Shown here: one piece after another, positions 51,622 through 60,169 of the stretch
Layout: each line of letters starts with the position of its first letter
Position numbering within the stretch: position 1 is the first letter of the stretch
NCBI RefSeq assembly: GCF_003984645.1
Contig: NZ_RWKI01000012.1
Coordinates: 62,001-126,000 of the forward strand
Length of the DNA stretch: 64,000 nt
Source of the DNA: Variovorax sp. MHTC-1
Lineage (GTDB): Bacteria; Pseudomonadota; Gammaproteobacteria; Burkholderiales; Burkholderiaceae_C
Direction: 5' to 3'
Notes under the pieces: generated by a model
Told to the model about the DNA's origin: nothing
The model's input: only the letters and a program-made list of their open reading frames with translations
Database searches by the model: none
Made by a program: the position numbers and the translations under genes

Positions 51622-52509
51622 ATGCGATTCGATCTCACCGACCTGCGGCTCTTCCGGAATGTCGTCGAGGCCGGCACGATCACCGGCGGCGCGGAGCGCA
51701 CGCACATGACGCTGGCCTCGGCCAGCGAGCGCGTGCGCGGCATGGAGGCCGAACTCGGCGTGGCCCTTCTCTTGCGCGACCCGCGCGGCGTGGCGCCGAC
51801 CGAGGCCGGCCGGACCTTGCTGCACCATGCGCGCGCCGTGCTGCTGCAAATGGAGCGGATGCACAGCGAACTCGGCGAGTACGGCGCGGGGCTCAAGGGC
51901 CATGTGCGGCTGCTGTGCAATACCTCGGCTCTCACGGAACATCTGCACGAGGCCCTCAGCGGCTTCCTGGCGCTCTATCCGCGCATCTCGGTGGATCTGG
52001 AGGAGCGCGCCAGCCACGACATCGTGGAGGCGCTGCGCAGCGAGCTCGGCGACATCGGCATCGTGTCGGACGCGGTCGATCTGGCCGGCCTGGAGACCTT
52101 CGTCTTCAGGGAGGACCACCTGGTGCTGGTGGTGCCGCGCGGCGACGCGCTGGCGAGGCGGCGCCGGGCGGCGCTGCGCGAGGTCGCGGGCCGCGAATTC
52201 GTCGGCCTGACCGGCGGCAGCCCGCTGCAGGAACTCGTTTCGCACAACGCGAAGCGCCTGGGCCGGCGGCTCGCCTACCGCGTGCGGGTACGCAATCTCG
52301 AAGCGGTCTGCCGCATGGTCGAGCAAGGCGTCGGCGTCGGCATCGTGCCGCAGACGGTGGCCGCGCGCTGCGCCCGGTCGATGAAGATCGCCGGCATCGC
52401 GCTCACCGACGACTGGGCCGTGCGCAACCTGATGGTCTGCGTGCGCCGCCGCCAGGATCTGCCTTCCAACGCGCAGCTCATGCTGCGCCATCTGCTGGCG
52501 GCGCCATGA
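51622..52509 (+). CDS. LysR family transcriptional regulator
   Basis: A 295-residue regulator. The helix-turn-helix is GTITGGAERTHMTLASASERVR (about residues 17-38) and the wing MEAELGVALLLRDPRGVAPT. The effector domain contains LSGFLALYPRISVDLEERAS. ATG 51622 is preferred over GTG 51613. Its last codons overlap the next small gene. Divergent target may be the Sel1-like gene. Confidence 0.92.
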   Translation: MRFDLTDLRLFRNVVEAGTITGGAERTHMTLASASERVRGMEAELGVALLLRDPRGVAPTEAGRTLLHHARAVLLQMERMHSELGEYGAGLKGHVRLLCNTSALTEHLHEALSGFLALYPRISVDLEERASHDIVEALRSELGDIGIVSDAVDLAGLETFVFREDHLVLVVPRGDALARRRRAALREVAGREFVGLTGGSPLQELVSHNAKRLGRRLAYRVRVRNLEAVCRMVEQGVGVGIVPQTVAARCARSMKIAGIALTDDWAVRNLMVCVRRRQDLPSNAQLMLRHLLAAP

Positions 52510-52811
52510 CGCTGAGCTATCTGGATTTCGACTACAGCGAGGACACGCAAGGCATCGGCGTCTTCGACGCGATGGCCGCCACGGCGCCGGAGCAGGCGGC
52601 AGCGGTGGATGCCGAGATCGCTCTGGTGCTCGACTGGGCGAGCGCCAGCTTTCCGGATCGCCGCGGCCCGGTGGGCGACGGCGGCGAGTGGGACTACGAC
52701 CTGCAAGACATGCAGGAAGACGGCTGGCGCACGGTCACGCTGTCGATCAGCGGGACCCCGGAATTCTGTGCGGCCTTCAGCCTGCGCTTCACACCGGAGA
52801 GTGGGCCCTGA
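52506..52811 (+). CDS. small acidic hypothetical protein
   Basis: A 101-residue soluble protein overlapping the lysR stop by 4 bp (ATGA). It starts MTLSYLDFDYSEDTQGIGVF and is rich in Asp and Glu, with a Trp-bearing middle (EWDYDLQDMQEDGWRTVTLS). No domain was recognised. Translation coupling with lysR supports expression. It converges on the GNAT-like gene with a 6-bp gap. Confidence 0.7.
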   Translation: MTLSYLDFDYSEDTQGIGVFDAMAATAPEQAAAVDAEIALVLDWASASFPDRRGPVGDGGEWDYDLQDMQEDGWRTVTLSISGTPEFCAAFSLRFTPESGP

Positions 52812-52817
52812 CTTTTC

Positions 52818-53627
52818 TCAGCTCAGCAAGCCGGCCATGGTGCTGACGGGCAGCTCTTCGCCGGCGCGCAGCTGCCCGGCGGCGACCAGCACCTCCTCGG
52901 CGGACGACTTGTCGTGCTCGTGGAGCCAGGGAATGACCTCGCCCTCGCGCAGCATGGCCAGCTCGCGCTCGTAGAAGCTCATCAGCTCGGTGCCGGTGCT
53001 GTACGACAGGAAAAGCTTCATGTCGTGGTCGGCGATCGCCAGGTAGCCGCCCAACACCTGCTCGACGTGCAGGTGATGCAGGCCGCTGGCCCGCAGGTTC
53101 ATGCCGGAACGGAACAGCGCTTCCGCGGTCATGGCGGTCGACATTGACAGCGTCCCCTGGGTGCGTATGAGCGCTTCGGATTGCGCGATGCGGGCGATGA
53201 AGCCCGCCAGGTTGTGGCCGCGAAACCGGGGATGCACCCAGCCGGCGCCGATGTAGCCGTACAGCGCGTGCGGCTTGAGCTCGGGGCCGCTGTCCGGGAA
53301 CCATCCTTCGGGCTTCTTGGGCCGGTAGAGCGCACCCTGGCTGTAGGCCTCGCCGACACGCCGGGTCTCGCCGGCGTTCTGCATGGTGCGGAAGCCGGTC
53401 AGCGCGACCGGTGCATTGCCGTCGTCGAAGCAGACCCAGAAGTTGTAGGCGTTGTAGTCCTTGGGATCTTCGAGAACGAAAGGCAATTGGACATAGCCGG
53501 TGCCCGTGGCAACTTCGTAGGTCTTCAGCAGCACCGTCAGATCGTCGCCGAAGCTCACGTTCAGGCCGGACGCTTCCAGGTGCAGCACAAGTTGATCTTG
53601 GTATTCCTCTAGCTCCGAGACTTGCAT
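52818..53627 (-). CDS. GNAT-like protein of unknown function
   Basis: A 269-residue cytoplasmic protein. The middle reads like a GNAT fold: a strand pair FWVCFDDGNAPVALTGFRTM, then GWVHPRFRGHNLAGFIARIA, which resembles acetyl-CoA motif A (R-x-R-G-H-x-L-A), and STAMTAEALFRSGMNLRASG, which resembles the strand-helix before the family's C terminus. The first about 60 and last about 70 residues are unfamiliar. It is divergent from another unknown gene across a 336-bp gap. N-acyl transfer is a hypothesis; a search could overturn it. Confidence 0.6.
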   Translation of the reverse strand: MQVSELEEYQDQLVLHLEASGLNVSFGDDLTVLLKTYEVATGTGYVQLPFVLEDPKDYNAYNFWVCFDDGNAPVALTGFRTMQNAGETRRVGEAYSQGALYRPKKPEGWFPDSGPELKPHALYGYIGAGWVHPRFRGHNLAGFIARIAQSEALIRTQGTLSMSTAMTAEALFRSGMNLRASGLHHLHVEQVLGGYLAIADHDMKLFLSYSTGTELMSFYERELAMLREGEVIPWLHEHDKSSAEEVLVAAGQLRAGEELPVSTMAGLLS

Positions 53628-53963
53628 GGCTCTGTCCTTGAAATGATGGGGGCCGGCAAGCGTCGCGAAATCCCGCCGGCCTGCGCATTACTCCACTTGC
53701 TCAGTTACGACGCAAGTTGTATCTGCCTCCCCGATCAAAGGAGTGGGGTCTAGAGCACAAACCGTTACACAAAGTAAGTAAAAGGTAGACATGCAAGCTT
53801 AGGTATGCGAACGCGCGGCCCGTCGCCATAGGCCGTATGGCGGAAGACGAAGACCGCCGGGCCCCCCATGATCGCCAATTGGTCACAAAATTGCCGAAAT
53901 CGGCGACAAAGAGCGCCCGCCAAGAGGCACTCGCATCTAAAGTCGAAGTCACGCAAGGGAATC
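53628..53963. promoter_or_regulatory. 336-bp AT-richer divergent gap with several palindromes, no gene
   Basis: No coding frame is supported. The gap is lower in GC than its neighbours. It holds ACTTGC/GCAAGT (53695-53700, 53712-53717), CCAATTGG (53875-53882) and GCCGA-AA-TCGGC (53893-53904). These may be binding sites that control the two divergent orphan genes. The RBS CAAGGGAA lies before 53964. Confidence 0.5.
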
Positions 53964-54551
53964 ATGAGCACAGCGAAACTGCGAATTACGGGGCCCGAAT
54001 CGAGCCCCTACGTGCTCGGCGCTCCCATGTACCTGTTCGACGGCTCGACCCATATCGGCATCCTGGACCCGGTTCCCGTGAACCGCGAAGGCACCGAAGT
54101 CCACATCGAGCACTTCACGCCATCCATCCTCGTCAGCCAGCAGAAGCTGGAGATCAGCAAGCTCGCGCTGGTCGAGATGGTGATGTTCGTCGCCGAGAAC
54201 TTCACCTCCGTGCAGGCGATCAGCCTTTCGCTGAGCCGGCAGGTCGAAGGCTACGGCGACGGCATGCGGCTCGCCGGCGCGCGCTCCGCGTTTCTGCAGA
54301 GCATCGGCGCCGGCCACATCATGATCACGCCCAAGCCCGATGCCGAGCACATGGGCCACTTCGTGGTCGCCGGGCTGTGGGAATACAACCCGACCAACCT
54401 CGCGGCCCTCGCCGCGGTGCTTGAAGCCGAGCGCCAGGCCTACTACAGGGGGCGCGAAGCGGCTGCCGCCCAGGCGAAGCTCTCGCGCTCGGATTCGTGG
54501 GTGCGGCGCCTTTTTTCGCGCCCGCCTCCCCCGGCCGACGCGAACGAGTAG
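53964..54551 (+). CDS. orphan protein, 195 residues
   Basis: A soluble protein starting MSTAKLRITGPESSPYVLGA. The first 150 residues alternate strands and helices (GSTHIGILDPVPVNREGTEV; LEISKLALVEMVMFVAENF; AISLSLSRQVEGYGDGMRLA; GHFVVAGLWEYNPTNLAALA). The last about 35 residues are basic, with WVRRLFSRPPPP. I recognise no domain. An upstream ATG at 53868 gives 32 extra basic residues and is less likely because a purine-rich stretch precedes 53964. It is divergent from the GNAT-like gene and may form a functional pair with it. Confidence 0.7.
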   Translation: MSTAKLRITGPESSPYVLGAPMYLFDGSTHIGILDPVPVNREGTEVHIEHFTPSILVSQQKLEISKLALVEMVMFVAENFTSVQAISLSLSRQVEGYGDGMRLAGARSAFLQSIGAGHIMITPKPDAEHMGHFVVAGLWEYNPTNLAALAAVLEAERQAYYRGREAAAAQAKLSRSDSWVRRLFSRPPPPADANE

Positions 54552-54622
54552 GCACGGCGAACGCAAGCACTCAGGGCCGCGCGCCGAACTCCGTGCGCCC
54601 CGCTCGCGGAGGGTGCGCCGAT

Positions 54623-55036
54623 ATGATCCGCAAGATGCTCGACAACCTGGCGCCCTTTCTCCTCCACTGGGCCATCACGGCCTTCTCCCTCTGGGTGGCG
54701 AGCCACATCTTCCGCGGCATCATCTTCGAGAGCACGTCGGCGCTGGTGGTCTCCGCGCTGCTGCTGGGCTTTGCCAACGCGATCGTCAAGCCGCTCCTGA
54801 TCGTGCTCACCCTGCCGCTGACCTTGCTGACATTCGGCCTGTTCCTGCTGGTGATCAATGCGCTGGTGCTGCTGCTGGTGGCGGCGGTAGTGAAGGGCTT
54901 CAAGGTCTCGGGCTTCTGGACCGCGCTGTTCGCGAGCGTCTTCGTCTCGGTTCTGAGCATCCTCTTCGGTGCGCTCTTCGGCGGCGGCGACCCGGCGACC
55001 ACGATCCAGATGCCGCAAGGCGGGAACTGGCTCTGA
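54623..55036 (+). CDS. holin-like four-helix membrane protein (phage holin family IV / YvlD-like)
   Basis: A 137-residue protein from the ATG at 54623 with four close helices (FLLHWAITAFSLWVASHIF; LVVSALLLGFANAIVKPLLI; LTLPLTLLTFGLFLLVINAL; FASVFVSVLSILFGALFGG). The NAIVKPLLIVLTLPLTLLTFG segment is the hallmark of the Phage_holin_4_2/YvlD family, which despite its name is mostly chromosomal and of unknown role. No phage genes are nearby. Confidence 0.88.
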   Translation: MIRKMLDNLAPFLLHWAITAFSLWVASHIFRGIIFESTSALVVSALLLGFANAIVKPLLIVLTLPLTLLTFGLFLLVINALVLLLVAAVVKGFKVSGFWTALFASVFVSVLSILFGALFGGGDPATTIQMPQGGNWL

Positions 55037-55050
55037 TCGTCCCGGCCGCG

Positions 55051-55326
55051 CTAAGCGCCGTGGGTCGAATGTGCACGGCGCAGCGCTGAACGCATTTCCT
55101 TCCAGAGCGCCGGCCCGCCCCTTTCCAGCGCGGCCGCGTTCGCGCCGCCCTCCTTGGTGACCGGAAGGTACTTGCGTCCCCAGATGCCGATGTTCGCGAG
55201 CACCGGCAGCAGATCGACGCCCATCGGCGTCAGGCTGTAGATCGCCTTCTGCTTATGGCTCGGATCCTCCTTCGTGAGGATGCCGGCCTCCACGAGCGCT
55301 ATGCGCCGCGCTAGCGGCCGGCTCAA
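55051..55326 (-). pseudogene. HxlR family regulator, N-terminally truncated remnant
   Basis: The frame reads LARRIALVEAGILTKEDPSH and YSLTPMGVDLLPVLANIGIW, which is the second half of an HxlR winged helix. The first about 35 residues, including the helix that enters the major groove, are absent. The open frame begins at TTG 55324-55326 and meets a stop codon just upstream. At 91 residues it is shorter than the usual 110-160. It most likely cannot bind DNA and is a leftover of a deletion whose other side is now the lipoprotein promoter region. Confidence 0.75.
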
Positions 55327-55433
55327 CCACCCAAACTATTGAACTTTTGACTGACACTCGATTACATTGAGTTACGATCGAAGCGTCAGGCGTCTCGGGC
55401 TTGAGCGCGCCGCAGAACAAGAAAGAACAATCG

Positions 55434-56732
55434 ATGAGGGCACTGTTTGATGCCACCGTGGCGGCGCTGCTGGTGGCGAGTCTTGGAGGGTGTGGGGGCG
55501 GGGGCAGCGATGCAGCCACGTCGTTCACGCCCACTGCCGCTGCGCCGGCGTCGGGGGCTGACACCGGAAACCCGTTGCCGGCCAAGCCGAACGATCCCGG
55601 CCGGCTCGAAGCCGGCTCCGACACTGACGGGTCCAGCGTGGCAGCGAGCGCCGCAGCCTCGCCGAGCTTGAACACGATGGCCGAGGAATGGAGCGCCCAG
55701 TTCGTCGATACAGGCGCCGGTTTCTTCGGGACAGCCGCCGTGAAGGTGGGAGGCGCCGACCGGCGCAACGGCGAATACAAGGTCTACTCGATCGCGGCGA
55801 AGGAGTACACGCTCTCGCTCGATTTCGACCGCGGAACTTATGTATTTCGCGATGGCCAGGGCATGGTCTTCGCCGACGCCTTCAGTCGTCACCGGACCGA
55901 AGTCGACACCTATATCTTTCGCAGCTCCCGCAATCGAAGCAATCCTTCCAGGAGTTCTCGCTTTCGCATCAAGGACGAGGCCATCGTCGGCGCATTTGCC
56001 TTCGACTTCCCTGGGCTTCCCAGCGCAAGATGGGACAGGCCTTTCATCGCGCTTCGAAACTTCGTCTCCGTCCCGGGCGATCTGGACGGCCTCTACAACC
56101 GCAGCGAACTCATCACGACGCCGGATGCGGACACCGGCATGCCAACGCTGAGCTCCAAAGTGCGCCAGGTGAAGATCGACTCGGGCGGCACGAGACTGCT
56201 GGCATGCAGCGACGCCCACTTCTTCACGCGCATTGCCGCCTGCCCGTCGATCCAGACCTATTCCAACGCAGGCACAGCGGCCGGCAACAGGTGGACTTTC
56301 GTAAACGATGCCAATCCGAACGACAAGTTCGTGTTCGCGGTTGCCCGCGTCGGCGATGAAAAGGTGAGCGTCGAGGCCGGACCCGACGTTTCGGCGCCGC
56401 CCACATCGGTATTCCGGATCGGGCTGACCGAACCGGCCTCTTGGGCTCCCGTCACGGCCATCGGCAGCGACGGCCTCGAAGGCTGGGCGCGTTTCGACTT
56501 CGGCGCGGACACGTTCAGCGCGTCGGGCATCAACTGGGAAAACAAGCCCTGGAACGTCAGCTTCGGCTACCTCGACTACCCCTCCATCGCACCCGCCGGG
56601 ATGCGCATGATCCATCCAGTGCCCTACGGCATCTACTCCGTTCAAAGCCGCAGACTGGTCGCCATGGTGGGCGGCGCCTACCAGCACTACGGCTGGGAAG
56701 GCGGCTTCTTCCAGATCGCAATGATCGAGTGA
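55434..56732 (+). CDS. orphan lipoprotein, 432 residues
   Basis: From the ATG at 55434 the protein has a signal peptide and lipobox (SLGGC, then GGGGSD). A proline/alanine-rich linker of about 40 residues precedes a beta-rich globular part (YTLSLDFDRGTYVFRDGQGM; WARFDFGADTFSASGINWEN; YGIYSVQSRRLVAMVGGAYQ). Two cysteines (LLACSD, AACPSI) could form a disulphide. No family was recognised. It may be an outer-membrane lipoprotein. It starts next to the HxlR remnant and converges on the MFS gene. Confidence 0.7.
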   Translation: MRALFDATVAALLVASLGGCGGGGSDAATSFTPTAAAPASGADTGNPLPAKPNDPGRLEAGSDTDGSSVAASAAASPSLNTMAEEWSAQFVDTGAGFFGTAAVKVGGADRRNGEYKVYSIAAKEYTLSLDFDRGTYVFRDGQGMVFADAFSRHRTEVDTYIFRSSRNRSNPSRSSRFRIKDEAIVGAFAFDFPGLPSARWDRPFIALRNFVSVPGDLDGLYNRSELITTPDADTGMPTLSSKVRQVKIDSGGTRLLACSDAHFFTRIAACPSIQTYSNAGTAAGNRWTFVNDANPNDKFVFAVARVGDEKVSVEAGPDVSAPPTSVFRIGLTEPASWAPVTAIGSDGLEGWARFDFGADTFSASGINWENKPWNVSFGYLDYPSIAPAGMRMIHPVPYGIYSVQSRRLVAMVGGAYQHYGWEGGFFQIAMIE

Positions 56733-56769
56733 GCCCGCTTGATGAAGAAGTTGAGGAGCGGGGATGGAA

Positions 56770-57981
56770 TCAGCGGCCAGGGCTCGCCGCAACGCGCAGG
56801 CTGCCGCGCTCGCTTGCCAGCGACCAGGCGAACACGCCCAGCCCCGCCAGCGCGAGCAAGGCGCCCACCCAGCCGGTCGAGGTCCAGCCCAGGCCGGCCG
56901 TGACGGCCGCACCGCCAAGCCAGGCGCCCAAGGCGTTCGCCGTGTTGAAGGCCGAATGATTGAGCGCAGCGGCCAGCGTCTGCGCATCGCCGGCCACGTC
57001 CATGAGCCGGATCTGCAGCGCCGGGCCGATGGCGACGATGGTGCCGATCAGGAACACGTTGAGCGCCGCCGTCGCGACGTGGTGCGCGGCGAACGAGAAG
57101 GTGGTGAGCACCAGCGCCGCCCAGACCAGCAGGCCGCCGATGGTGGGCATCAGCGCCTTGTCGGCCAGCCGCGAGCCGACCAGGTTGCCGCCCACCATGC
57201 CGAGGCCGAACAGCGCGAGCACCAGCGGCACGCCAGCCAGCGGCAGTCCGGCCACCTCGGTCAGCGTGGGCTTGATGTAGCTGAACACCGAGAACATGCC
57301 GCCGAAGCCGATCGCGCCGATGCCCAGCGTGAGCCAGACCTGCTTGCGCTTGAGCGCGCCGAGTTCGCGCAGCGGGCTGGCGCCCGAGGGTGCGGGCAGG
57401 TCCGGCAGGTCGCGGCGCAGCATCACCATCGCGAGCGCGGCGATCAGGCCGACGAAGACGAAGGCGGCACGCCAGCCGAAGATCTGGCCCAGCCAGGCCG
57501 CGATGGGCACGCCGACCAGCGTGGCGCCGGTGAGTCCCAGCATCACCAGGCCGACGGCGCGGGCCCGACGGTCCGGCGGCGCCAGCGCCGCAGCCACCAG
57601 CGCGGCGACGCCGAAGTAGGTGCCGTGCGGCAGGCCGCTCGCAAAGCGCAGGAGATTGAGCGACAGGTAGTCGGGCGCCAGCGCGCTGGCGAAGTTGCCC
57701 AGCGCGAACACCGCCATCAAGGCGATCAAGAGCGCGCGCCGGCGCCAGCCGGCGGCCAGCACTGCGAGCACCGGCGCCCCGATCACCACGCCCAGCGCAT
57801 AGGCGCTGATCACGTGGCCGGCCTGCGGAATGCTCGTGCCGATGTCGCGCGCCACCTCCGGCAGGAGGCCCATGATGACGAACTCGCCGGTGCCGATGGC
57901 GAAGCCGCCGACGCCGAGCGCGAGCATCGCGCGCACGAAGCCCGGCGCAGAGGCGGAAGGAGGCAGGGAGAGTGCAGACAT
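56770..57981 (-). CDS. MFS transporter, DHA1/AraJ-like exporter
   Basis: A 403-residue protein with twelve helices. FAIGTGEFVIMGLLPEVARD at helix 1 is the mark of the AraJ/YdhP/Cmr-like DHA1 group of drug and sugar exporters, and RRRALLIALMAVFALGNFAS is loop 2-3. It is transcribed alone; a TAGGG-GTTAA-CCCTA palindrome lies about 20 bp upstream of its start. Substrate unknown. Confidence 0.92.
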   Translation of the reverse strand: MSALSLPPSASAPGFVRAMLALGVGGFAIGTGEFVIMGLLPEVARDIGTSIPQAGHVISAYALGVVIGAPVLAVLAAGWRRRALLIALMAVFALGNFASALAPDYLSLNLLRFASGLPHGTYFGVAALVAAALAPPDRRARAVGLVMLGLTGATLVGVPIAAWLGQIFGWRAAFVFVGLIAALAMVMLRRDLPDLPAPSGASPLRELGALKRKQVWLTLGIGAIGFGGMFSVFSYIKPTLTEVAGLPLAGVPLVLALFGLGMVGGNLVGSRLADKALMPTIGGLLVWAALVLTTFSFAAHHVATAALNVFLIGTIVAIGPALQIRLMDVAGDAQTLAAALNHSAFNTANALGAWLGGAAVTAGLGWTSTGWVGALLALAGLGVFAWSLASERGSLRVAASPGR

Positions 57982-57999
57982 GGCAGTGCGGTCGCGAAT

Positions 58000-58014
58000 T
58001 AGGGGTTAACCCTA
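58000..58014 (-). promoter_or_regulatory. palindrome in the MFS gene promoter
   Basis: TAGGG-GTTAA-CCCTA is a perfect 5-5-5 inverted repeat, 18 bp upstream of the MFS start. Its GGGTTAACCC core recalls MerR-family sites that sit between -35 and -10 elements, but no MerR gene is adjacent. Confidence 0.5.
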
Positions 58015-58062
58015 GGTCGCACGACCTTAGCACGCCCGGCTGCTATTTGCTGCGCTGCGGCA

Positions 58063-60072
58063 TCAATGTCTCGCTTCGGCATGCCGCGCCGCGAAGGCGA
58101 CGTACCAGTCCAGCGAGCCCGGATTGGCCATGGCCTCGCGGTTCACCACCTTCTCGATCGGCTGGCCCAAGAGCAGCTTCTTGATCGGCAGCTCCTGCTT
58201 CTTGCCCGAGAGGGTGCGCGGAATCTCGGCCACCTGGAGGATGTCGTTGGGCACGAAGCGCGGCGAGAGCTGCGTCTTGATCGCATCGTTGATCTTCGCG
58301 CGCATCGCATCGTCGAGCGCGACGCCCGGCCGCAGCACGACGAAGAGCGGCATGTAGCTTTCGCGGCCGAGGTACTCGAGATCGACCACCATCGAGTCGA
58401 GCACTTCGGGCAGGCCTTCGACGGCGCTGTAGATCTCGCTGGTGCCCATGCGCAGGCCCTGGCGGTTGATGGTGGCGTCGCTGCGGCCGTAGATGATGCA
58501 GCCGCCGTCTTCGCCGATCTTGATCCAGTCGCCGTGGCGCCAGACGCCCGGGTAGGTGTCGAAGTAGCTGGACAGGTAGCGCGCGTTGCCCTCGTCGCTC
58601 CAGAAATAGAGCGGCATCGAGGGAATCGGTTTCGTGCAGACCAGCTCGCCGACCTCGCCGATCACCGGCTGGCCCTGCTCGTTCCAGGCCTCGACCGACG
58701 CGCCGAGGAAGCGGCACTGCATCTGGCCCGGCACCTCGGGCAGCTCGCGGTTGCCGCCGACGAAGGCGCCGCAGAAGTCGGTGCCGCCCGAAATGTTGTA
58801 CCACCAGACGGCGGGCGAACCCGCCGCGAGCACCTGCGCCGTGCCCCAGCGCTGCACCTCCTCGGACAAGGGCGAGCCGGTGCTGCCGAGCGCGCGCACG
58901 CGCGAAAGATCGCCGCAGGCCTTGGCTTCGACACCGGCCTTCATGCAGCTTGCGAAGTAGGCCGCACCGGCGCCGAAGAAAGTGACCCGGTGCCGCGCCA
59001 CGAAGCGCCACAGCACGCCCCAGTCGGGCTTTTCCTTGCTGCCGGCCGGATTGCCGTCGTAGATGCAGATGGTCGCGCCGAAGGCCAGGCCCGAGAGTTG
59101 CGAATTCCACATCACCCAGCCGGTGGAGCTGTACCAGTGGTAGCGCTCGCCGAAGTTATTGGCGCTGTAGCTGGGGCCCAGGTCGTGGTGCAGCCCGCAG
59201 GCGTACATGTTGACGATGATGCCGCCCTGCCCGTGCACGATGGGCTTGGGCAGGCCGGTGGTGCCGCTCGAATAGACGATCCAGATCGGATGCTCGAAGG
59301 GCAGCCACTCGGGTTCGAAGGCCGTGGTTTCGGCATCGTCGCGTGCGACGGCGGCGGTCCAGTCGGACTCGGCCGCGATCTGCTTCGCAGCGAAGGGCGT
59401 GCGCAGCAGCAGCAACTGCCGCACGCTGGGAAGCGCTGCACGCAGTTCCTCGATCACCGCGCTGCGGTCCAGCGCCTTGCCGCCGTAGTGCACGCCGTCG
59501 GCCGCGATCAGCAGCTTGGGCTCGATCTGACGGAAGCGATCGACCACTGCGGCCGTGCCCATGTCGGGCGCGCACACGCTCCAGACCGCGCCGATGCTCG
59601 AGCAGGCGAGGAAGGCGATCATGGTCTCGGGCACGTTGGGCATGTAGGCCGCCACGCGGTCGCCTCGCGCGACGCCGAGCGCGCGCAGCGTCAATGCGCA
59701 GGACGCGATCTGCCGGCGCAGCTCGGGCCACGACAGCTCGCGCACCTCGCCCAGTTCGTTCTCGCTGACGATCGCCGCCATGCCGGCCGCGTGGGCCGCG
59801 CCGGCATGGCGCAGCACCTCGCGCGCATAGTTGACCTGGGCGCCGGGGAACCAGCGCGTGCCGGGCATGCGCGCTTCGGCCAGCACGGCCGTCGCAGGCG
59901 TGGGCGACTGCATGCCGCTCCAATCCCAGATGCTCTGCCAGAAGGCTTCGAGGTCGGTGACCGACCATCGCCACAGCGCATCGTACGAATCGAAGCGAAG
60001 GCCGCGCTTCTCGTGCAGCCAGTTCTGGTAGAGACGGATCTGGGGAATGAAGGGAGCGGAGGTTGAAGTCAC
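58063..60072 (-). CDS. acetoacetate-CoA ligase (acetoacetyl-CoA synthetase)
   Basis: A 669-residue adenylate-forming enzyme that activates acetoacetate with ATP and CoA, feeding ketone bodies or PHB-derived acetoacetate into metabolism. It starts at GTG 60072. Motifs are WIVYSSGTTGLPKPIVHGQG (ATP loop), YNISGGTDFCGAFVGGN, WRHGDWIKIGEDGG and the C-terminal lysine region RTLSGKKQELPIKKLL. The N-terminal LYQNWLHEKRGLRFDSYDAL matches AACS rather than acetyl-CoA synthetase. It is divergent from the TetR gene. Confidence 0.93.
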   Translation of the reverse strand: MTSTSAPFIPQIRLYQNWLHEKRGLRFDSYDALWRWSVTDLEAFWQSIWDWSGMQSPTPATAVLAEARMPGTRWFPGAQVNYAREVLRHAGAAHAAGMAAIVSENELGEVRELSWPELRRQIASCALTLRALGVARGDRVAAYMPNVPETMIAFLACSSIGAVWSVCAPDMGTAAVVDRFRQIEPKLLIAADGVHYGGKALDRSAVIEELRAALPSVRQLLLLRTPFAAKQIAAESDWTAAVARDDAETTAFEPEWLPFEHPIWIVYSSGTTGLPKPIVHGQGGIIVNMYACGLHHDLGPSYSANNFGERYHWYSSTGWVMWNSQLSGLAFGATICIYDGNPAGSKEKPDWGVLWRFVARHRVTFFGAGAAYFASCMKAGVEAKACGDLSRVRALGSTGSPLSEEVQRWGTAQVLAAGSPAVWWYNISGGTDFCGAFVGGNRELPEVPGQMQCRFLGASVEAWNEQGQPVIGEVGELVCTKPIPSMPLYFWSDEGNARYLSSYFDTYPGVWRHGDWIKIGEDGGCIIYGRSDATINRQGLRMGTSEIYSAVEGLPEVLDSMVVDLEYLGRESYMPLFVVLRPGVALDDAMRAKINDAIKTQLSPRFVPNDILQVAEIPRTLSGKKQELPIKKLLLGQPIEKVVNREAMANPGSLDWYVAFAARHAEARH

Positions 60073-60124
60073 CCGCGCAGCCTAACGCGCGTACGGACCC
60101 GGCTTCAATGGGGTAAGCACAGGG

Positions 60125-60162
60125 TTTGTACGAGTGTTCAACAAATTTGTACGCTTGTTCAA
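60125..60162. promoter_or_regulatory. direct repeat operators before tetR
   Basis: TTTGTACGAGTGTTCAA (60125-60141) and TTTGTACGCTTGTTCAA (60146-60162) match at 15 of 17 positions and are spaced 21 bp, two helical turns. They lie between the divergent ligase and tetR genes and end 7 bp before the tetR start, so dimers may bind side by side. Confidence 0.7.
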
Positions 60163-60169
60163 TACCGCC

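Noticed and set aside
54623..55036. Prophage or lysis cassette suggested by the holin-like protein
   Set aside because: The YvlD-like family is mainly chromosomal and no endolysin, capsid, integrase or attachment repeat is nearby.
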